Source: Hoylesella loescheii DSM 19665 = JCM 12249 = ATCC 15930 (GTDB lineage Bacteria; Bacteroidota; Bacteroidia; Bacteroidales; Bacteroidaceae). From it: DNA of 64,000 nt. Location of the stretch: assembly GCF_000378085.1 (NCBI RefSeq), contig NZ_KB899216.1, forward strand, positions 124,001 to 188,000, given 5' to 3'. The first letter of the stretch is position 1. Each line of letters begins with the position of its first letter. Shown here piece by piece: positions 53,890 to 64,000 of this stretch. The translations under genes and the position numbers were made by a program. Under the pieces are notes generated by a model. The model saw nothing but the letters and a program-made list of their open reading frames with translations, was not told the origin of the DNA and made no database searches.

Positions 53890-54411
53890 ATGAGTATGAA
53901 GAATAAACAAAAAACAAATCTGTTTGCAGGTTATAAGTACCTGTTTTTTGTGCCATTGGCTTTCGCCTTGATGTTTATGAACAGTTGTAAAAGAAAGCCG
54001 AAGGTGCAGAAACAAGAGGTGGAGGGCACAAGAGTCGTAGTGAAAGCAGAATCGCCCGAGGATACAGCACAATTCAAGAATGCTGAATCAACGGAGAAGA
54101 TGTATGTGGTGGTTGAGCAGATGCCTGCTTTCCCAGGTGGAGACGCTGCATTGATGAAGTACCTTTCAGAGAATATCAAGTACCCCAAAGCAGCTGAGAA
54201 AGCTGGAGAGCAAGGCCGCGTTGTGGTTAATTTTATTGTAGAGAAAGATGGGGCGATATCTAACGTAAATGTAGTTAGGTCGGTAACGCCAACGCTCGAT
54301 GCAGAGGCGGTAAGAGTAATAAAGGCTATGCCCAAGTGGGTTCCTGGTAAACAAGACGGCCATTCTGTGCGCGTGAAGTATAACGTGCCTGTGTCTTTCA
54401 GATTACAATAG
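53890..54411 (+). CDS. TonB-domain lipoprotein, partial duplicate of the BlaR1-like gene
   Basis: Encodes 173 residues. The N-terminus (KNKQKTNLFAGYKYLFFVPLAFALMFMNSC) closely parallels residues 256-285 of the BlaR1-like protein, and the rest aligns with its TonB_C domain (PKAAEKAGEQGRVVVNFIVEKDGAI). It therefore arose by duplication of the last third of that gene, and the membrane segment now ends in a Cys that looks like a lipobox. The frame extends to 53812 but ATG 53890 is the likely start. Confidence 0.85.
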   Translation: MSMKNKQKTNLFAGYKYLFFVPLAFALMFMNSCKRKPKVQKQEVEGTRVVVKAESPEDTAQFKNAESTEKMYVVVEQMPAFPGGDAALMKYLSENIKYPKAAEKAGEQGRVVVNFIVEKDGAISNVNVVRSVTPTLDAEAVRVIKAMPKWVPGKQDGHSVRVKYNVPVSFRLQ

Positions 54412-54423
54412 TGAGACGGCTAG

Positions 54424-54456
54424 GCTGGTAACATTGACGAGTTAATGGGTTGACAA
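54424..54456. repeat. Short 8-bp-phased GTTGAC remnant
   Basis: ATTGAC, GTTAAT and GTTGAC start at 54433, 54441 and 54449. Confidence 0.55.
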
Positions 54457-54488
54457 GCGAATGTGGTGTTGGCTAGTGGCTTATTCCT

Positions 54489-54921
54489 ACGCGAGTTCGG
54501 GATAAGAGGAATTTGTTATATCAACTACCGCGTAGCGGTTGATCTGTTGATAGGGCAGGGTTGGGAGCAACGGCGACCTACCCTGCCTAAGTTGTACGTG
54601 AGCAAAGCTAGGCCGAAGGCCTTGGTCTTTTTTCGTTTGAGCTATCTGTTTTGGGAAAACCAATGGATAAAATGCCGTCATTCGTCAATAACATTTGCCT
54701 TCATATCCGTCTATCGACTAGACGACAGATGCGGTAAACGTAAAAAGACCAAGGCCTTCGGCCTAGCTTTATTATTCCATATGCAAGACAGGGTAGCTCA
54801 CTTTGTTCGCAACCCTGCCCTATCAACAGATCAACCGCTACGCGGTAGGTGGTGATATAGCCATTCGTTTTTTATCTAATCTTTCTCAAAAGGCAACGTC
54901 TTTTATCCCGGCACTCGCGTA
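54489..54921. repeat. A module interrupted by a long inverted repeat
   Basis: The ends (ACGCGAGTTCGGGATAA and TTTTATCCCGGCACTCGCGT) are those of the A module, but the middle is replaced by a large inverted repeat. 54525-54563 is identical to the reverse complement of 54810-54848 (39 bp), and 54604-54632 matches 54742-54770 (29 bp, perfect). The intervening arms are partly matched, giving a hairpin with arms of about 108 nt. Confidence 0.85.
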
Positions 54922-55032
54922 TTCCTATCCCCTTGTTGGCTCATTAACTTGTTTACGAAATGTCTTTTATTGTTTAATGGCAGGTTAAGCCGTTTCCTTA
55001 ATGAGATAATATGTAGGGCTATATAATAAATA

Positions 55033-55131
55033 ATGAGTAAGAAGAATAAGCAAACGCCTAATTTGTTTGCAGCCTTTAAATGTCAGCTTTTTGTGGCATT
55101 TTCCGTCGTCTTAACCATTGTCTTCGCTTAG
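55033..55131 (+). pseudogene. Remnant of a third TonB-domain duplicate
   Basis: A 32-codon frame reads MSKKNKQTPNLFAAFKCQLF and then a hydrophobic stretch before a stop. It matches the first 30 residues of the duplicate at 53890 (KNKQKTNLFAGYKYLFF) and the same region of the BlaR1-like protein. The TonB part is missing. It is the decayed third member of the series. Confidence 0.75.
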
Positions 55132-55172
55132 TTCCTCTAAAAACAAGTCCTAATATCACACGAAGTGCCCAC

Positions 55173-56402
55173 TTACAACTTCGCCTTAAACTCCTCGAAC
55201 ACTTCTTTATAGCCATTAAACACGTTAATGTCTACCTCGCCTTGTATGCCTTGCACCCGCCCGTCGGGGCATAGTTGCCAGTACACCAAGTGAACATCAG
55301 GCTTGTATTCGCCATAACGAGCAATCCAGATGTCATAGTCGCGCTTGATGTCGGGAGCTAGTGGCAGGTAGCGATTAACAAACTGCTGACTGATATAAAG
55401 AATGGGACGCCTCCCCGTTCGTTGCTCCACGATGGTGAGCCAAGTGCGAACTGCTTTGAAAAGCACCTCTGGCCCGCCCATCTTAGCTATTTGTTGCGGA
55501 CTGGGTTCCACATCGAGCACAGGTGGGAAGTCGCCTTTCGAGATGTGCGAATGGCGTAAGAAGTGGGCCGCTTGTGCAGCAGCGGGCGAGTAAATGGAGA
55601 AGAAATGATAAGTGCCAACGCTGAAACCGTGGGCGCGAGCTTGCTTATAGTCGGCCTTGTAAAAGGGATTGAGCAGTGATTTGCCCTCGGTGCTCTTGAT
55701 ATAGATAAACGATATGGGATAGTTTACTTGCCCATGAATGGCCTTTCGGCTAGCCGTGCCCAAGTGGGTGATACGTAGTTGGTTCCATTTGATGGGGTAC
55801 ACGCGCTTCTTAATAACGTGTTGGTATTTCGAAATGTCGATGCCATAGATACGTTCGGTGGTATAGGTGAGGCGTTCGCCCAAGTATTGGCCTGCCTTCC
55901 ATTCGCCCACCTTCACCTTGGGGTGTGCTGTAAGGGCAAATCCCTTACCCGTTTGGGCGTCGTTTTCCCAACGTCCTTCGTAATAACTACCGTCGTTACC
56001 CGTATATTCACCATGTCCCCAGGCCATCATCTTGCGGTTAAAGCTACCCACGTACACGCCCTTGCCATCCTCGCGCCGGCCACTCACCAGCGTGTCGGCG
56101 TTCCATCGTCCCGTTATTTTTCGTCCTTTGGCATCGAAGGCGGTGCCCATTCCCTGCCGTTTTCCGTTTTCCCATTGCCCTGCATACACCATGCTATCTT
56201 TCAACCACAGCACGCCATAGCCATGACTACGGCCATTAAGCACTGCGCCTTGATAGCAAATGTTGCCTTTTCGCTGCAACACTTGCCCCGTTCCGTCGCG
56301 GTTAAGCGTGCTGTTCTCGAAGTGGCAGGCAGCGAAAAGCGCCATAGCCAACAGTGCCGAGAGCCAAAGATAACGTTTGGGATGGTTTATTTTTCGTTCC
56401 AT
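55173..56402 (-). CDS. GH25 lysozyme with MORN repeats, lipoprotein
   Basis: Encodes 409 residues. A lipoprotein signal ends FAAC (Cys26). MORN-type repeats (YxGxWxNGxxxGxG) cover about residues 45-165: GRSHGYGVLW, YAGQWENGKRQGMG, YYEGRWENDAQTGKG. The GH25 muramidase domain starts near residue 188 with YGIDISKYQ (catalytic Asp), IYIKSTEG near residue 240 and VLDVEPS near residue 295. It should cleave the glycan strand of peptidoglycan from the envelope side. The upstream gene overlaps it by 16 bp. Confidence 0.92.
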   Translation of the reverse strand: MERKINHPKRYLWLSALLAMALFAACHFENSTLNRDGTGQVLQRKGNICYQGAVLNGRSHGYGVLWLKDSMVYAGQWENGKRQGMGTAFDAKGRKITGRWNADTLVSGRREDGKGVYVGSFNRKMMAWGHGEYTGNDGSYYEGRWENDAQTGKGFALTAHPKVKVGEWKAGQYLGERLTYTTERIYGIDISKYQHVIKKRVYPIKWNQLRITHLGTASRKAIHGQVNYPISFIYIKSTEGKSLLNPFYKADYKQARAHGFSVGTYHFFSIYSPAAAQAAHFLRHSHISKGDFPPVLDVEPSPQQIAKMGGPEVLFKAVRTWLTIVEQRTGRRPILYISQQFVNRYLPLAPDIKRDYDIWIARYGEYKPDVHLVYWQLCPDGRVQGIQGEVDINVFNGYKEVFEEFKAKL

Positions 56403-57394
56403 AACAGTTTGGCGATGATGTGACGGGGCACTATACCCCTGCCGTTATACATTCCCACGAAACGCCCCCATGCACTGAATACGGGCGAACCAGGCTGACC
56501 CAATGCGGTGTGCATGCGCAGATGGGTGTCTGCCTCTACGTTTGCCACCCACACGGCTGCACTGTTTTTAACGGTGTCCAACGGCTCTAAGCCCAGTCCT
56601 GGAACGCTTGCTACGCGCACTTCACCCGTTGCCGACATGCCCCAAGGTAAGACCGAGATGGTGCTTGCACGCCAAGGTGTTTCGCCATCGATGGTCTGTA
56701 GCAGGCACAGTCCCCATTGTAGGTCTTCGCGTAGGCATTTGGCGGGCAGCGTCTTGCCGTCGAAATGCACGGCGTAACGCGTGTGGCGCAACACCCGCAG
56801 CTGTTTTTCCTTGCGTAGTGCAGCGAGCCTTTTACCCACTTTCTGCACCTCGGTCAATCGCATTTTCAGCTTGTGGGCGTAGGCCACGACGGCCGTATAA
56901 CCTTCGTCTTGCATGCCATGCACCTTAATATAATAGTCGGTTTCTTTTATTTCTCGTTTCAGTTGTTTTTCTTGGACAACCAGTTTCATTAGCGTTTTCT
57001 GCACCATGGTGTTGGCATCGGCGGGCAATGTCCCCTTATTGGCTGTGCCTTGGGGCATGGCGGTAACCACTCGGCCACTGCACGAGGGTAGCAATGCAAA
57101 CCTGTTGGTCCAAAAACCAGAGGTAAGATGGGGCGTTAGGAGTAGGGGAGAAAGGGTTGCAGAAGGGGTGGCGAATGTGCTATCAGGAGCTATTTCGGCA
57201 AAGAACACCATCTTGTCAGCACTTGCGCCCACGGTGTACCATAGGTTAGCCTCCACAACAACAACGCTATTGCGCATCTGTCGTTGTGAAGAGAAGCAGC
57301 ACATAATGGCATAAACCAGCACGCCAACCAGCAAAATGGCGCCCACAAGGCTCCATGCCATGCCCTTGCTTATCCTTCTTTTCTTTCTTTCCAT
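56387..57394 (-). CDS. Membrane-anchored protein with trypsin-like GxxGSP motif
   Basis: Encodes 335 residues. An N-terminal membrane anchor (about 13-33) is followed by a beta-rich region, a coiled coil (about 135-195) and a C-terminal beta-rich domain. Near residue 305 it reads ALGQPGSPVFSAWGRFVGMYNG, very like the GDSGSPVF..G.VVG active-site segment of chymotrypsin-like peptidases, but Asp is replaced by Gln and the residue before Ser-Pro is Gly. I could not place a catalytic His and Asp, so it may be an inactive relative. It overlaps the lysozyme gene by 16 bp and they are surely cotranscribed. Confidence 0.65.
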   Translation of the reverse strand: MERKKRRISKGMAWSLVGAILLVGVLVYAIMCCFSSQRQMRNSVVVVEANLWYTVGASADKMVFFAEIAPDSTFATPSATLSPLLLTPHLTSGFWTNRFALLPSCSGRVVTAMPQGTANKGTLPADANTMVQKTLMKLVVQEKQLKREIKETDYYIKVHGMQDEGYTAVVAYAHKLKMRLTEVQKVGKRLAALRKEKQLRVLRHTRYAVHFDGKTLPAKCLREDLQWGLCLLQTIDGETPWRASTISVLPWGMSATGEVRVASVPGLGLEPLDTVKNSAAVWVANVEADTHLRMHTALGQPGSPVFSAWGRFVGMYNGRGIVPRHIIAKLLWNEK

Positions 57395-57440
57395 TGTTCG
57401 ATTTTTAGACGTTTTACGCCCATCTTGTCAATTCTTGATG

Positions 57441-57448
57441 CAAAGTTA
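57441..57448 (-). promoter_or_regulatory. -7 box of the lysozyme operon
   Basis: TAACTTTG on the minus strand, about 47 bp upstream of the first ATG of the operon. Confidence 0.5.
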
Positions 57449-57590
57449 ATCTAAAAATCCTAAATCCCCACGTCTTGTTTGGCGAATAATCCTCCTTTGG
57501 CCGAATGGGGCAAGGTGGGTTTCGCATTCATTTGCATACTTTTTTCGCACATATATATAGGAGTGGCATGCCGTTTTCGACATTTTATTT

Positions 57591-57598
57591 TATCTTTG
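57591..57598 (+). promoter_or_regulatory. GH97 -7 box
   Basis: TATCTTTG, 86 bp upstream of the GH97 ATG at 57685. Confidence 0.5.
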
Positions 57599-57624
57599 CA
57601 AATAGAATGTGTGACGGATAATGA

Positions 57625-59778
<2,154 letters not shown>

Positions 59779-59889
59779 GGGTAAGGCGCGTGAGGGGTTT
59801 AATCAATGTATAAAACATTGGATATATCTGTATGTTGGTGCATTTATCAGCGCCTAATTCTCAACAGATAACAAAACTCCAACTCATCG

Positions 59890-60070
59890 ATAAGACCTAA
59901 AACACCGCTTTTTAGTCTTCCGTCTAGTTCCAGATTAAAGGTAACCTTGTTCCGGATCAGATGGAACCTTGTTCCAGTTGATATGGAACGCTGTTCCACT
60001 TCACATGTAACCCAATTCCCGCTAATCTGGAACTAGACGGAAGACTAAAAAGCGGTGTTTTAGGTCTTAT
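59890..60070. mobile_element. MITE-like cassette: 48-bp perfect inverted repeat around a palindrome array
   Basis: 59890-59937 is the exact reverse complement of 60023-60070 (48 of 48). Between them lies the rest of a 22-bp-phased array. No transposase is present. It lies 111 bp after GH97. The following stretch to 60480 shows no convincing gene. Confidence 0.7.
59927..60033. repeat. 22-bp-phased GTTCC palindrome array (5 units)
   Basis: Units start at 59927, 59949, 59971, 59993 and 60015, each GTTCC-N9-GGAAC with variants GTAAC and ATTCC. The first and last units are part of the perfect 48-bp arms. Confidence 0.9.
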
Positions 60071-60483
60071 TTATTGGTAAACAGATACTAAGCAGTAACA
60101 AATCTGATAAGCGCATTTTGTATCATTGATAGTTATGGTGAATAATCTCGTTTAGGGTGATATGCAATCTATAGGGATAAGTCAGAGATACAGGATGCGC
60201 CTATTGTTTAAACAACGGCATTGTTTCTGGGATTTGATAGACAACTGATTGCTCTAGATAACCATGGCTGTTGGGGTGGTGTTGCAGAACACGTTTTCAG
60301 CAAGTGGCGTAAGGTAATGGGTTGGTTACTGTTAAACGTTATGTGGCAGTTGGTTAAGTTTTGTGTGCAGGAAATACAAACGCTTATGTTCCAAAAGCTT
60401 ATGAAATATGTATAAATGCGTGATGATAAATAGAATTACATCAAGTTTTGGTATAAAAGTTTGGCTCATTACGTTTTTTTTAA

Positions 60484-60491
60484 TACATTTG
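60484..60491 (+). promoter_or_regulatory. -7 box upstream of the T9SS-tailed gene
   Basis: TACATTTG. The 330-nt leader to the gene at 60824 contains two tiny frames: 60502-60519 (5 residues) and 60523-60573 (16 residues, MENKRVARKNNSMAYP). No other gene is seen between 60071 and 60823. Confidence 0.5.
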
Positions 60492-60823
60492 CACGCGAAT
60501 AATGAACAAAGAAAAGTAAAAGATGGAGAACAAACGTGTTGCCAGGAAAAACAATAGTATGGCTTATCCATGAAGAAAATGCTTCCTAGTTAACACTCCG
60601 AAACCGACAGATACAAGCAAGCTACCAAGTAAAAAACAAGGGCGTCGGCACAGGAGACAACACTAATTCATCCCTAGAAAAACGAGGCATCTGGCCTGTA
60701 CAGGCATTGCTACAGTATCTATAGTACATGTCAGTTGCCCCCATGAAAAGCGCCTAATGGCGAAAGCTTTAGTCTACATTCGTCGTGCGCCATAAAAACA
60801 TAACTTGAGAATTTAAGTAGATA

Positions 60824-63103
60824 ATGATTATGAAACGAATTTTATCTTTCGTATTGTTGGCTATATATGCCTGCATTCCTCTTGCTGTGAAAGCACAAGG
60901 GCAAGACCCCACTACACATAAATGGAATGGAAATGCTGTGAACGACGTGATTAACTCCTCTGATCCAGAGAAAAAGATAGTGTATCTCTACAATGTGGGT
61001 ACGGGTAAGTATCTTAATGCTGGCAGCTATTGGGGTACAGCTCTCGTGGGTTTTAGTACGGGTATGACCATCACCATCAAGAATTCTACCGTTGCGAAAA
61101 GATACCAAATGATTGGTCCGTTGAAAACAACGGAGGGCCAATACATTGCTTTCGGACGCAGGAGGGATACGCCAGGATTTGATGATCCGGGTAATTATAA
61201 CAGAGCCTATGTAGATAGAGGCGTAGAATACAATACAAAAGTAACGCCAAACCCTTATGCTAAGCAAGAAAAATATATCAATGGTGTGTTGGATTGGCAG
61301 TTCGAAGAGACGTCTTTGGGCAGTAAAACTTATCGGATTAGTGTCGATAATGACGAAATGGATCAAGGAATGGGTGGCAAACGCTACTTGCAGATGACGA
61401 AGGTGCTAAAAGATAAGATTTATCCCATTAGCTACCCTGCGTCGATAGCCCATAGTGACGAGACATGCCAATGGAAGATTGTTACACGAGCCGATCTTAA
61501 AGCCGCTTTCAAAGATGTGTATGCCTCCGACGAATCGCCTGCTAATGCCACTACATTGATAGACGACCACGACTTTGCACGTGGTGATAGGGATGTGGAA
61601 AAATGGGAAGCAGCGGAAGGGTTAACTTGGGAATGGGCCAATCATAATGCCTATCTGCTAGACCCAGGAAGTGATGCCTATACATATTATGTGGGAAATG
61701 GGGCGATCACTAGCAATTATTATATGGCCGACAACGCTAGCTATGGTACGGCTAACGTAAGAAATATGGGCAATACGGCCCATGCTAATGGCAAAGTGTC
61801 TCAAAAAGTGCAGGCTTTTAAGAAAGGTTGGTATCGCGTTTCGTGTAACGGATTCTACGCTCCTGATGCAGGAAGTGGTCTCATTGCGGAACTTTTCGTG
61901 AATGTAGTGGGCAAGACAGAGGCGCATTCGAATGTAAAAACAACGCTAAATAGGTTTGCGCGTAATTTCACTTACACACTTGCCGAGTTTAAAAAGGTAT
62001 ATACTGAAGCCGATCGAGCTCCTGAAAAAGTAAGTCCTTATGTAAAGGCGGCTAAGCTTTTTGAACATGGTATGTATAACAATACTGTGCTGGTATATGT
62101 TCCGAATGATGCTGATGTGATGGAAATTGGCATAAGGGTGTCTAATTCCACAAAGCCACTCGACTGGACTTGCTGGGATGACTTCTCGCTCGCTTATTGC
62201 GGTACGCTCGACTTGATACTTGATGAGGGCCAAACGAGTACTAGTTATATCTCTGAACAGGTCAAACCTGGCAGAGCCGCGACAATGGTGTTGAAGCGGA
62301 CGCTGGAGAAAAACCAATGGAATTCTATCGTCCTGCCCGTGTCACTCACGGTAAGTCAGCTGAAAGGAGCCTTTGGAGAAGACGTGAAATTGTCGGAATA
62401 TCCCAAACAATCAGGTGCATACGAGAGGCGAATCGACTTTAAGAAGGTAGATTTAGACAAGGAAGACGACGAAGTTGTTTTTGAAGCATATAAGCTATAT
62501 TTGATAAAGCCCACCAAAGATCCTACGGTAATGAGTTCGGCACAACCTTATAAGAAATTGAAGGGGGGGAAGCCTTGGCTTGCTGTAAGTGCTCCTTACT
62601 ACATTATTAATAATATAACACTCGATAAGAAGTTTGAAAGTTTGCCCAATTACTCGGGTGGGATTTTGCGCAACGGCTCTACTTCGAGCTCCACAACCGA
62701 TGGAAAGCTGCAATTCTGTGGCTCGTTACACAACCAAACAGGTAAGGTTGTTCCAGCCTTCTCGTATGCGTTGGGCAAAAGTTCGGCCTCAAACTATAAG
62801 TGGCTATGGCATTTCACACAGACGCCAATGGCTGTTAAGGGATTCCGTTGTTGGATTGCTACGGGCTCAGCTGCTCATTCTAAGGCTTTGCAGTTCTTTG
62901 TAGATAACGAGGAAATAGAAAACACCTTCAATGGAACTACTGATATAAAGGGTTCATACACGGAGGAAGACAACAATCTGTTCTCCGTGCCTTGTAACAT
63001 ATATGCCATAGATGGGAAGTTGGTACGTCCAAATGCCACGACGACGGAAGGCTTACCAAAGGGCATTTATATTGTCAACCATAAGAAGCTTATCGTAAAA
63101 TAG
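60824..63103 (+). CDS. Large secreted protein with type IX sorting tail
   Basis: Encodes 759 residues with a signal peptide (residues 1-24, ending VKAQ). The body is unrecognised and beta-rich; GKYLNAGSYWGTAL near residue 60 and later WLWHFTQTPMAVKGFRCWI suggest binding modules. The last 35 residues (IYAIDGKLVR..GLPKGIYIVNHKKLIVK) match a type A T9SS C-terminal sorting domain, so the protein is likely exported and attached at the surface. Lower GC than GH97. A small acidic gene follows 11 bp downstream. Confidence 0.8.
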   Translation: MIMKRILSFVLLAIYACIPLAVKAQGQDPTTHKWNGNAVNDVINSSDPEKKIVYLYNVGTGKYLNAGSYWGTALVGFSTGMTITIKNSTVAKRYQMIGPLKTTEGQYIAFGRRRDTPGFDDPGNYNRAYVDRGVEYNTKVTPNPYAKQEKYINGVLDWQFEETSLGSKTYRISVDNDEMDQGMGGKRYLQMTKVLKDKIYPISYPASIAHSDETCQWKIVTRADLKAAFKDVYASDESPANATTLIDDHDFARGDRDVEKWEAAEGLTWEWANHNAYLLDPGSDAYTYYVGNGAITSNYYMADNASYGTANVRNMGNTAHANGKVSQKVQAFKKGWYRVSCNGFYAPDAGSGLIAELFVNVVGKTEAHSNVKTTLNRFARNFTYTLAEFKKVYTEADRAPEKVSPYVKAAKLFEHGMYNNTVLVYVPNDADVMEIGIRVSNSTKPLDWTCWDDFSLAYCGTLDLILDEGQTSTSYISEQVKPGRAATMVLKRTLEKNQWNSIVLPVSLTVSQLKGAFGEDVKLSEYPKQSGAYERRIDFKKVDLDKEDDEVVFEAYKLYLIKPTKDPTVMSSAQPYKKLKGGKPWLAVSAPYYIINNITLDKKFESLPNYSGGILRNGSTSSSTTDGKLQFCGSLHNQTGKVVPAFSYALGKSSASNYKWLWHFTQTPMAVKGFRCWIATGSAAHSKALQFFVDNEEIENTFNGTTDIKGSYTEEDNNLFSVPCNIYAIDGKLVRPNATTTEGLPKGIYIVNHKKLIVK

Positions 63104-63114
63104 AATTAGATCTC

Positions 63115-63306
63115 ATGAGAACACAAGTCTATACAAAGCCATATTGTGTCGCTATCCATCTTGACTTAGAAGAACTGTTAAAGGCACCTGGTGCATCAAA
63201 GTTTGATAACGATGGTGATGGGAATAGCGACCAAAATAAGGAAATACCCCATAATCCCGACGAGATTGGGGCTAAACCCAATTACGGATGGGATTGGGAC
63301 GAATAG
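63115..63306 (+). CDS. Small acidic peptide with DxDxDG motif
   Basis: Encodes 63 residues and starts 11 bp after the T9SS-tailed gene, so it is cotranscribed. There is no signal peptide. A leader-like half (MRTQVYTKPYCVAIHLDLEE) is followed by a short acidic segment with FDNDGDGNSDQN, a calcium-binding-like DxDxDG motif, and an aromatic end (YGWDWDE). I do not recognise it; such short proteins with a moderately conserved N-half occur in Prevotella. Confidence 0.55.
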   Translation: MRTQVYTKPYCVAIHLDLEELLKAPGASKFDNDGDGNSDQNKEIPHNPDEIGAKPNYGWDWDE

Positions 63307-63382
63307 GAAAGTTGGTAAACATGGGCGTCATGTCTTAATGGCATGGTGGTATATATAAAGATATTCCTAAGTTTTATAAACT

Positions 63383-63448
63383 CCCCATCGCTAGTGCAAG
63401 TCGTTAATGGAGGTTATGTTTCATCCAAAACTTGTGCTAGTGATGGGG
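63383..63448 (+). terminator. Terminator of the T9SS-peptide operon
   Basis: A 19-bp stem (CCCCATCGCTAGTGCAAGT with its complement, two G-U-compatible differences) followed by ATTTTG, 77 bp after the small gene. Confidence 0.75.
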
Positions 63449-63725
63449 ATTTTGTATGGCAAAGGTTTATGTTGATTGGTATGGGCACATCGTAGATAGC
63501 CAGACTTTGTCTTGTAAATGACGTGAATGTTAATGACTGTTTTACTAAGATGGCTGGCCTTGGATGGCGTGAGCGAATGATGAGGTGCCGACAGTGAGTA
63601 TGTCGATGGGCCTAATTCCTCAAAAATCGGCCCTATATATATAAGGTGTATTCTCCCCTCTTACTGGCTTTATGTAAAGAAACATGAAATCTTGCATCCC
63701 TTTTGAACATTTTCCTTAAAAAGGC

Positions 63726-63756
63726 TTGCGTGTTGTTGAAAAATGTCCTACCTTTG
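63726..63756 (+). promoter_or_regulatory. Strong promoter near the window end
   Basis: TTG (63726-63728), a 20-bp spacer and TACCTTTG (63749-63756). Confidence 0.65.
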
Positions 63757-63764
63757 CATCCGCT

Positions 63765-64000
63765 TTCGGGAACAAAGTTGCCCGTCAGCAATATGAAAGA
63801 GTTCATTGAAAGATTTACATAGACAGTAGTAGTACAAGAGCAGACGCGCTCGTTTTTTAGATGAGCGCGTTTGGGTAGAACATTAAAGAACCGTCGGTTC
63901 TCCTTTCCCTTTTGGGAGTGGGTTAATCGATACAGGTGAGTGTAACTACGATAGATTTGGGTGCTCGTCCTGATGGGATAATGCCGCAAGGCATAAAACT
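63765..64000 (+). ncRNA. Structured RNA leader, possibly of an rRNA operon, cut by the window end
   Basis: No reading frame of note. Several hairpins are seen: CGCGCTC/GAGCGCG (63845-63870), AGAACC-GTC-GGTTCT (63888-63902), TCTCC../GGGAG, and ATGCC-GCAA-GGCAT (63980-63994), a GNRA tetraloop. A boxA-like TTCATTGAAAG lies near 63803. The combination suggests a pre-rRNA leader, but the 16S start is not reached. Confidence 0.4.

Noticed and set aside
54463..54855. 130-codon frame in the nested inverted repeat
   Set aside because: It runs through both arms of the inverted repeat and has no protein-like character.
59927..60033. CRISPR array
   Set aside because: Units are palindromes with 3-bp gaps, not identical repeats with 25-40-bp unique spacers, and no cas genes are near.
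60221..60415. 64-codon plus-strand frame
   Set aside because: No signal peptide, no family and no promoter close by; not reported as a gene.

Overview
The window looks like chromosomal DNA from a Bacteroidales bacterium, most likely of the Prevotella group. The evidence is a PKD-like/DUF4843/TlpA tail of a SusCD-type operon, a GH97 glucosidase, an S-type sulfatase, a type IX secretion sorting tail, NrfHA with a ResB/CcsA pair, and many promoters of the Bacteroidetes form TTTG-N19-21-TAnnTTTG. Shine-Dalgarno sites are mostly absent. No phage, plasmid, transposase or CRISPR genes are visible.

Layout. 1-6159: end of a nutrient-binding operon (DUF4843-type, PKD-like lipoprotein, two TlpA-like thioredoxin proteins). 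6342-11864: tadA, a coiled-coil lipoprotein, rsmI and tdk in divergence, an AI-2E-type permease and tRNA-Lys. 12112-16500: an ECF sigma factor with a membrane-anchored extension, a candidate structured RNA, a sulfatase and fabI. 18098-26245: a mostly minus-strand housekeeping block (xth, DUF4840-like, folE, SPOR protein, tpiA joined in frame to a DoxX-like gene, DUF1599), then a CCA-adding enzyme. 26916-34444: tRNA-Ser, tRNA-Glu, a MacAB-like export operon and an S9 peptidase. 34908-39461: NrfH, NrfA, ResB-like and CcsA-like, a nitrite-to-ammonium respiratory module with its cytochrome c assembly factors. 40791-50308: small envelope proteins, a split chromate transporter, purL, an EamA transporter and an OmpA-like lipoprotein. 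51888-55131: a BlaI/BlaR1-type pair with a decaying series of TonB-domain duplicates. 55173-59778: a MORN-GH25 lysozyme with a membrane-anchored partner, and GH97. 60824-63306: a secreted protein with a T9SS tail and a small acidic peptide. The window ends in a promoter plus structured RNA leader, possibly for an rRNA operon.

The most unusual content is intergenic. Two kinds of strictly phased degenerate repeat recur through the window. The first is arrays of 17-19 bp palindromes repeating every 22 bp. They occur in different sequence versions (GTTCC..GGAAC, GTTAC..GTAAC, TTGTAG..CTACAA), but the phase and the dyad are kept. The second is arrays of octamers repeating every 8 bp (GTTGACNA, TGAGTTNA, GGTGAAAA, GGAGTTAN), sometimes with the two halves of one intergenic region in opposite orientation. 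Three palindrome arrays sit at the centre of a roughly 580-bp composite repeat bounded by a 115-125 bp module, and one sits inside a perfect 48-bp inverted repeat. These could be non-autonomous mobile elements, binding platforms or RNA hairpin trains. I know of no named family that matches, but I could not search.
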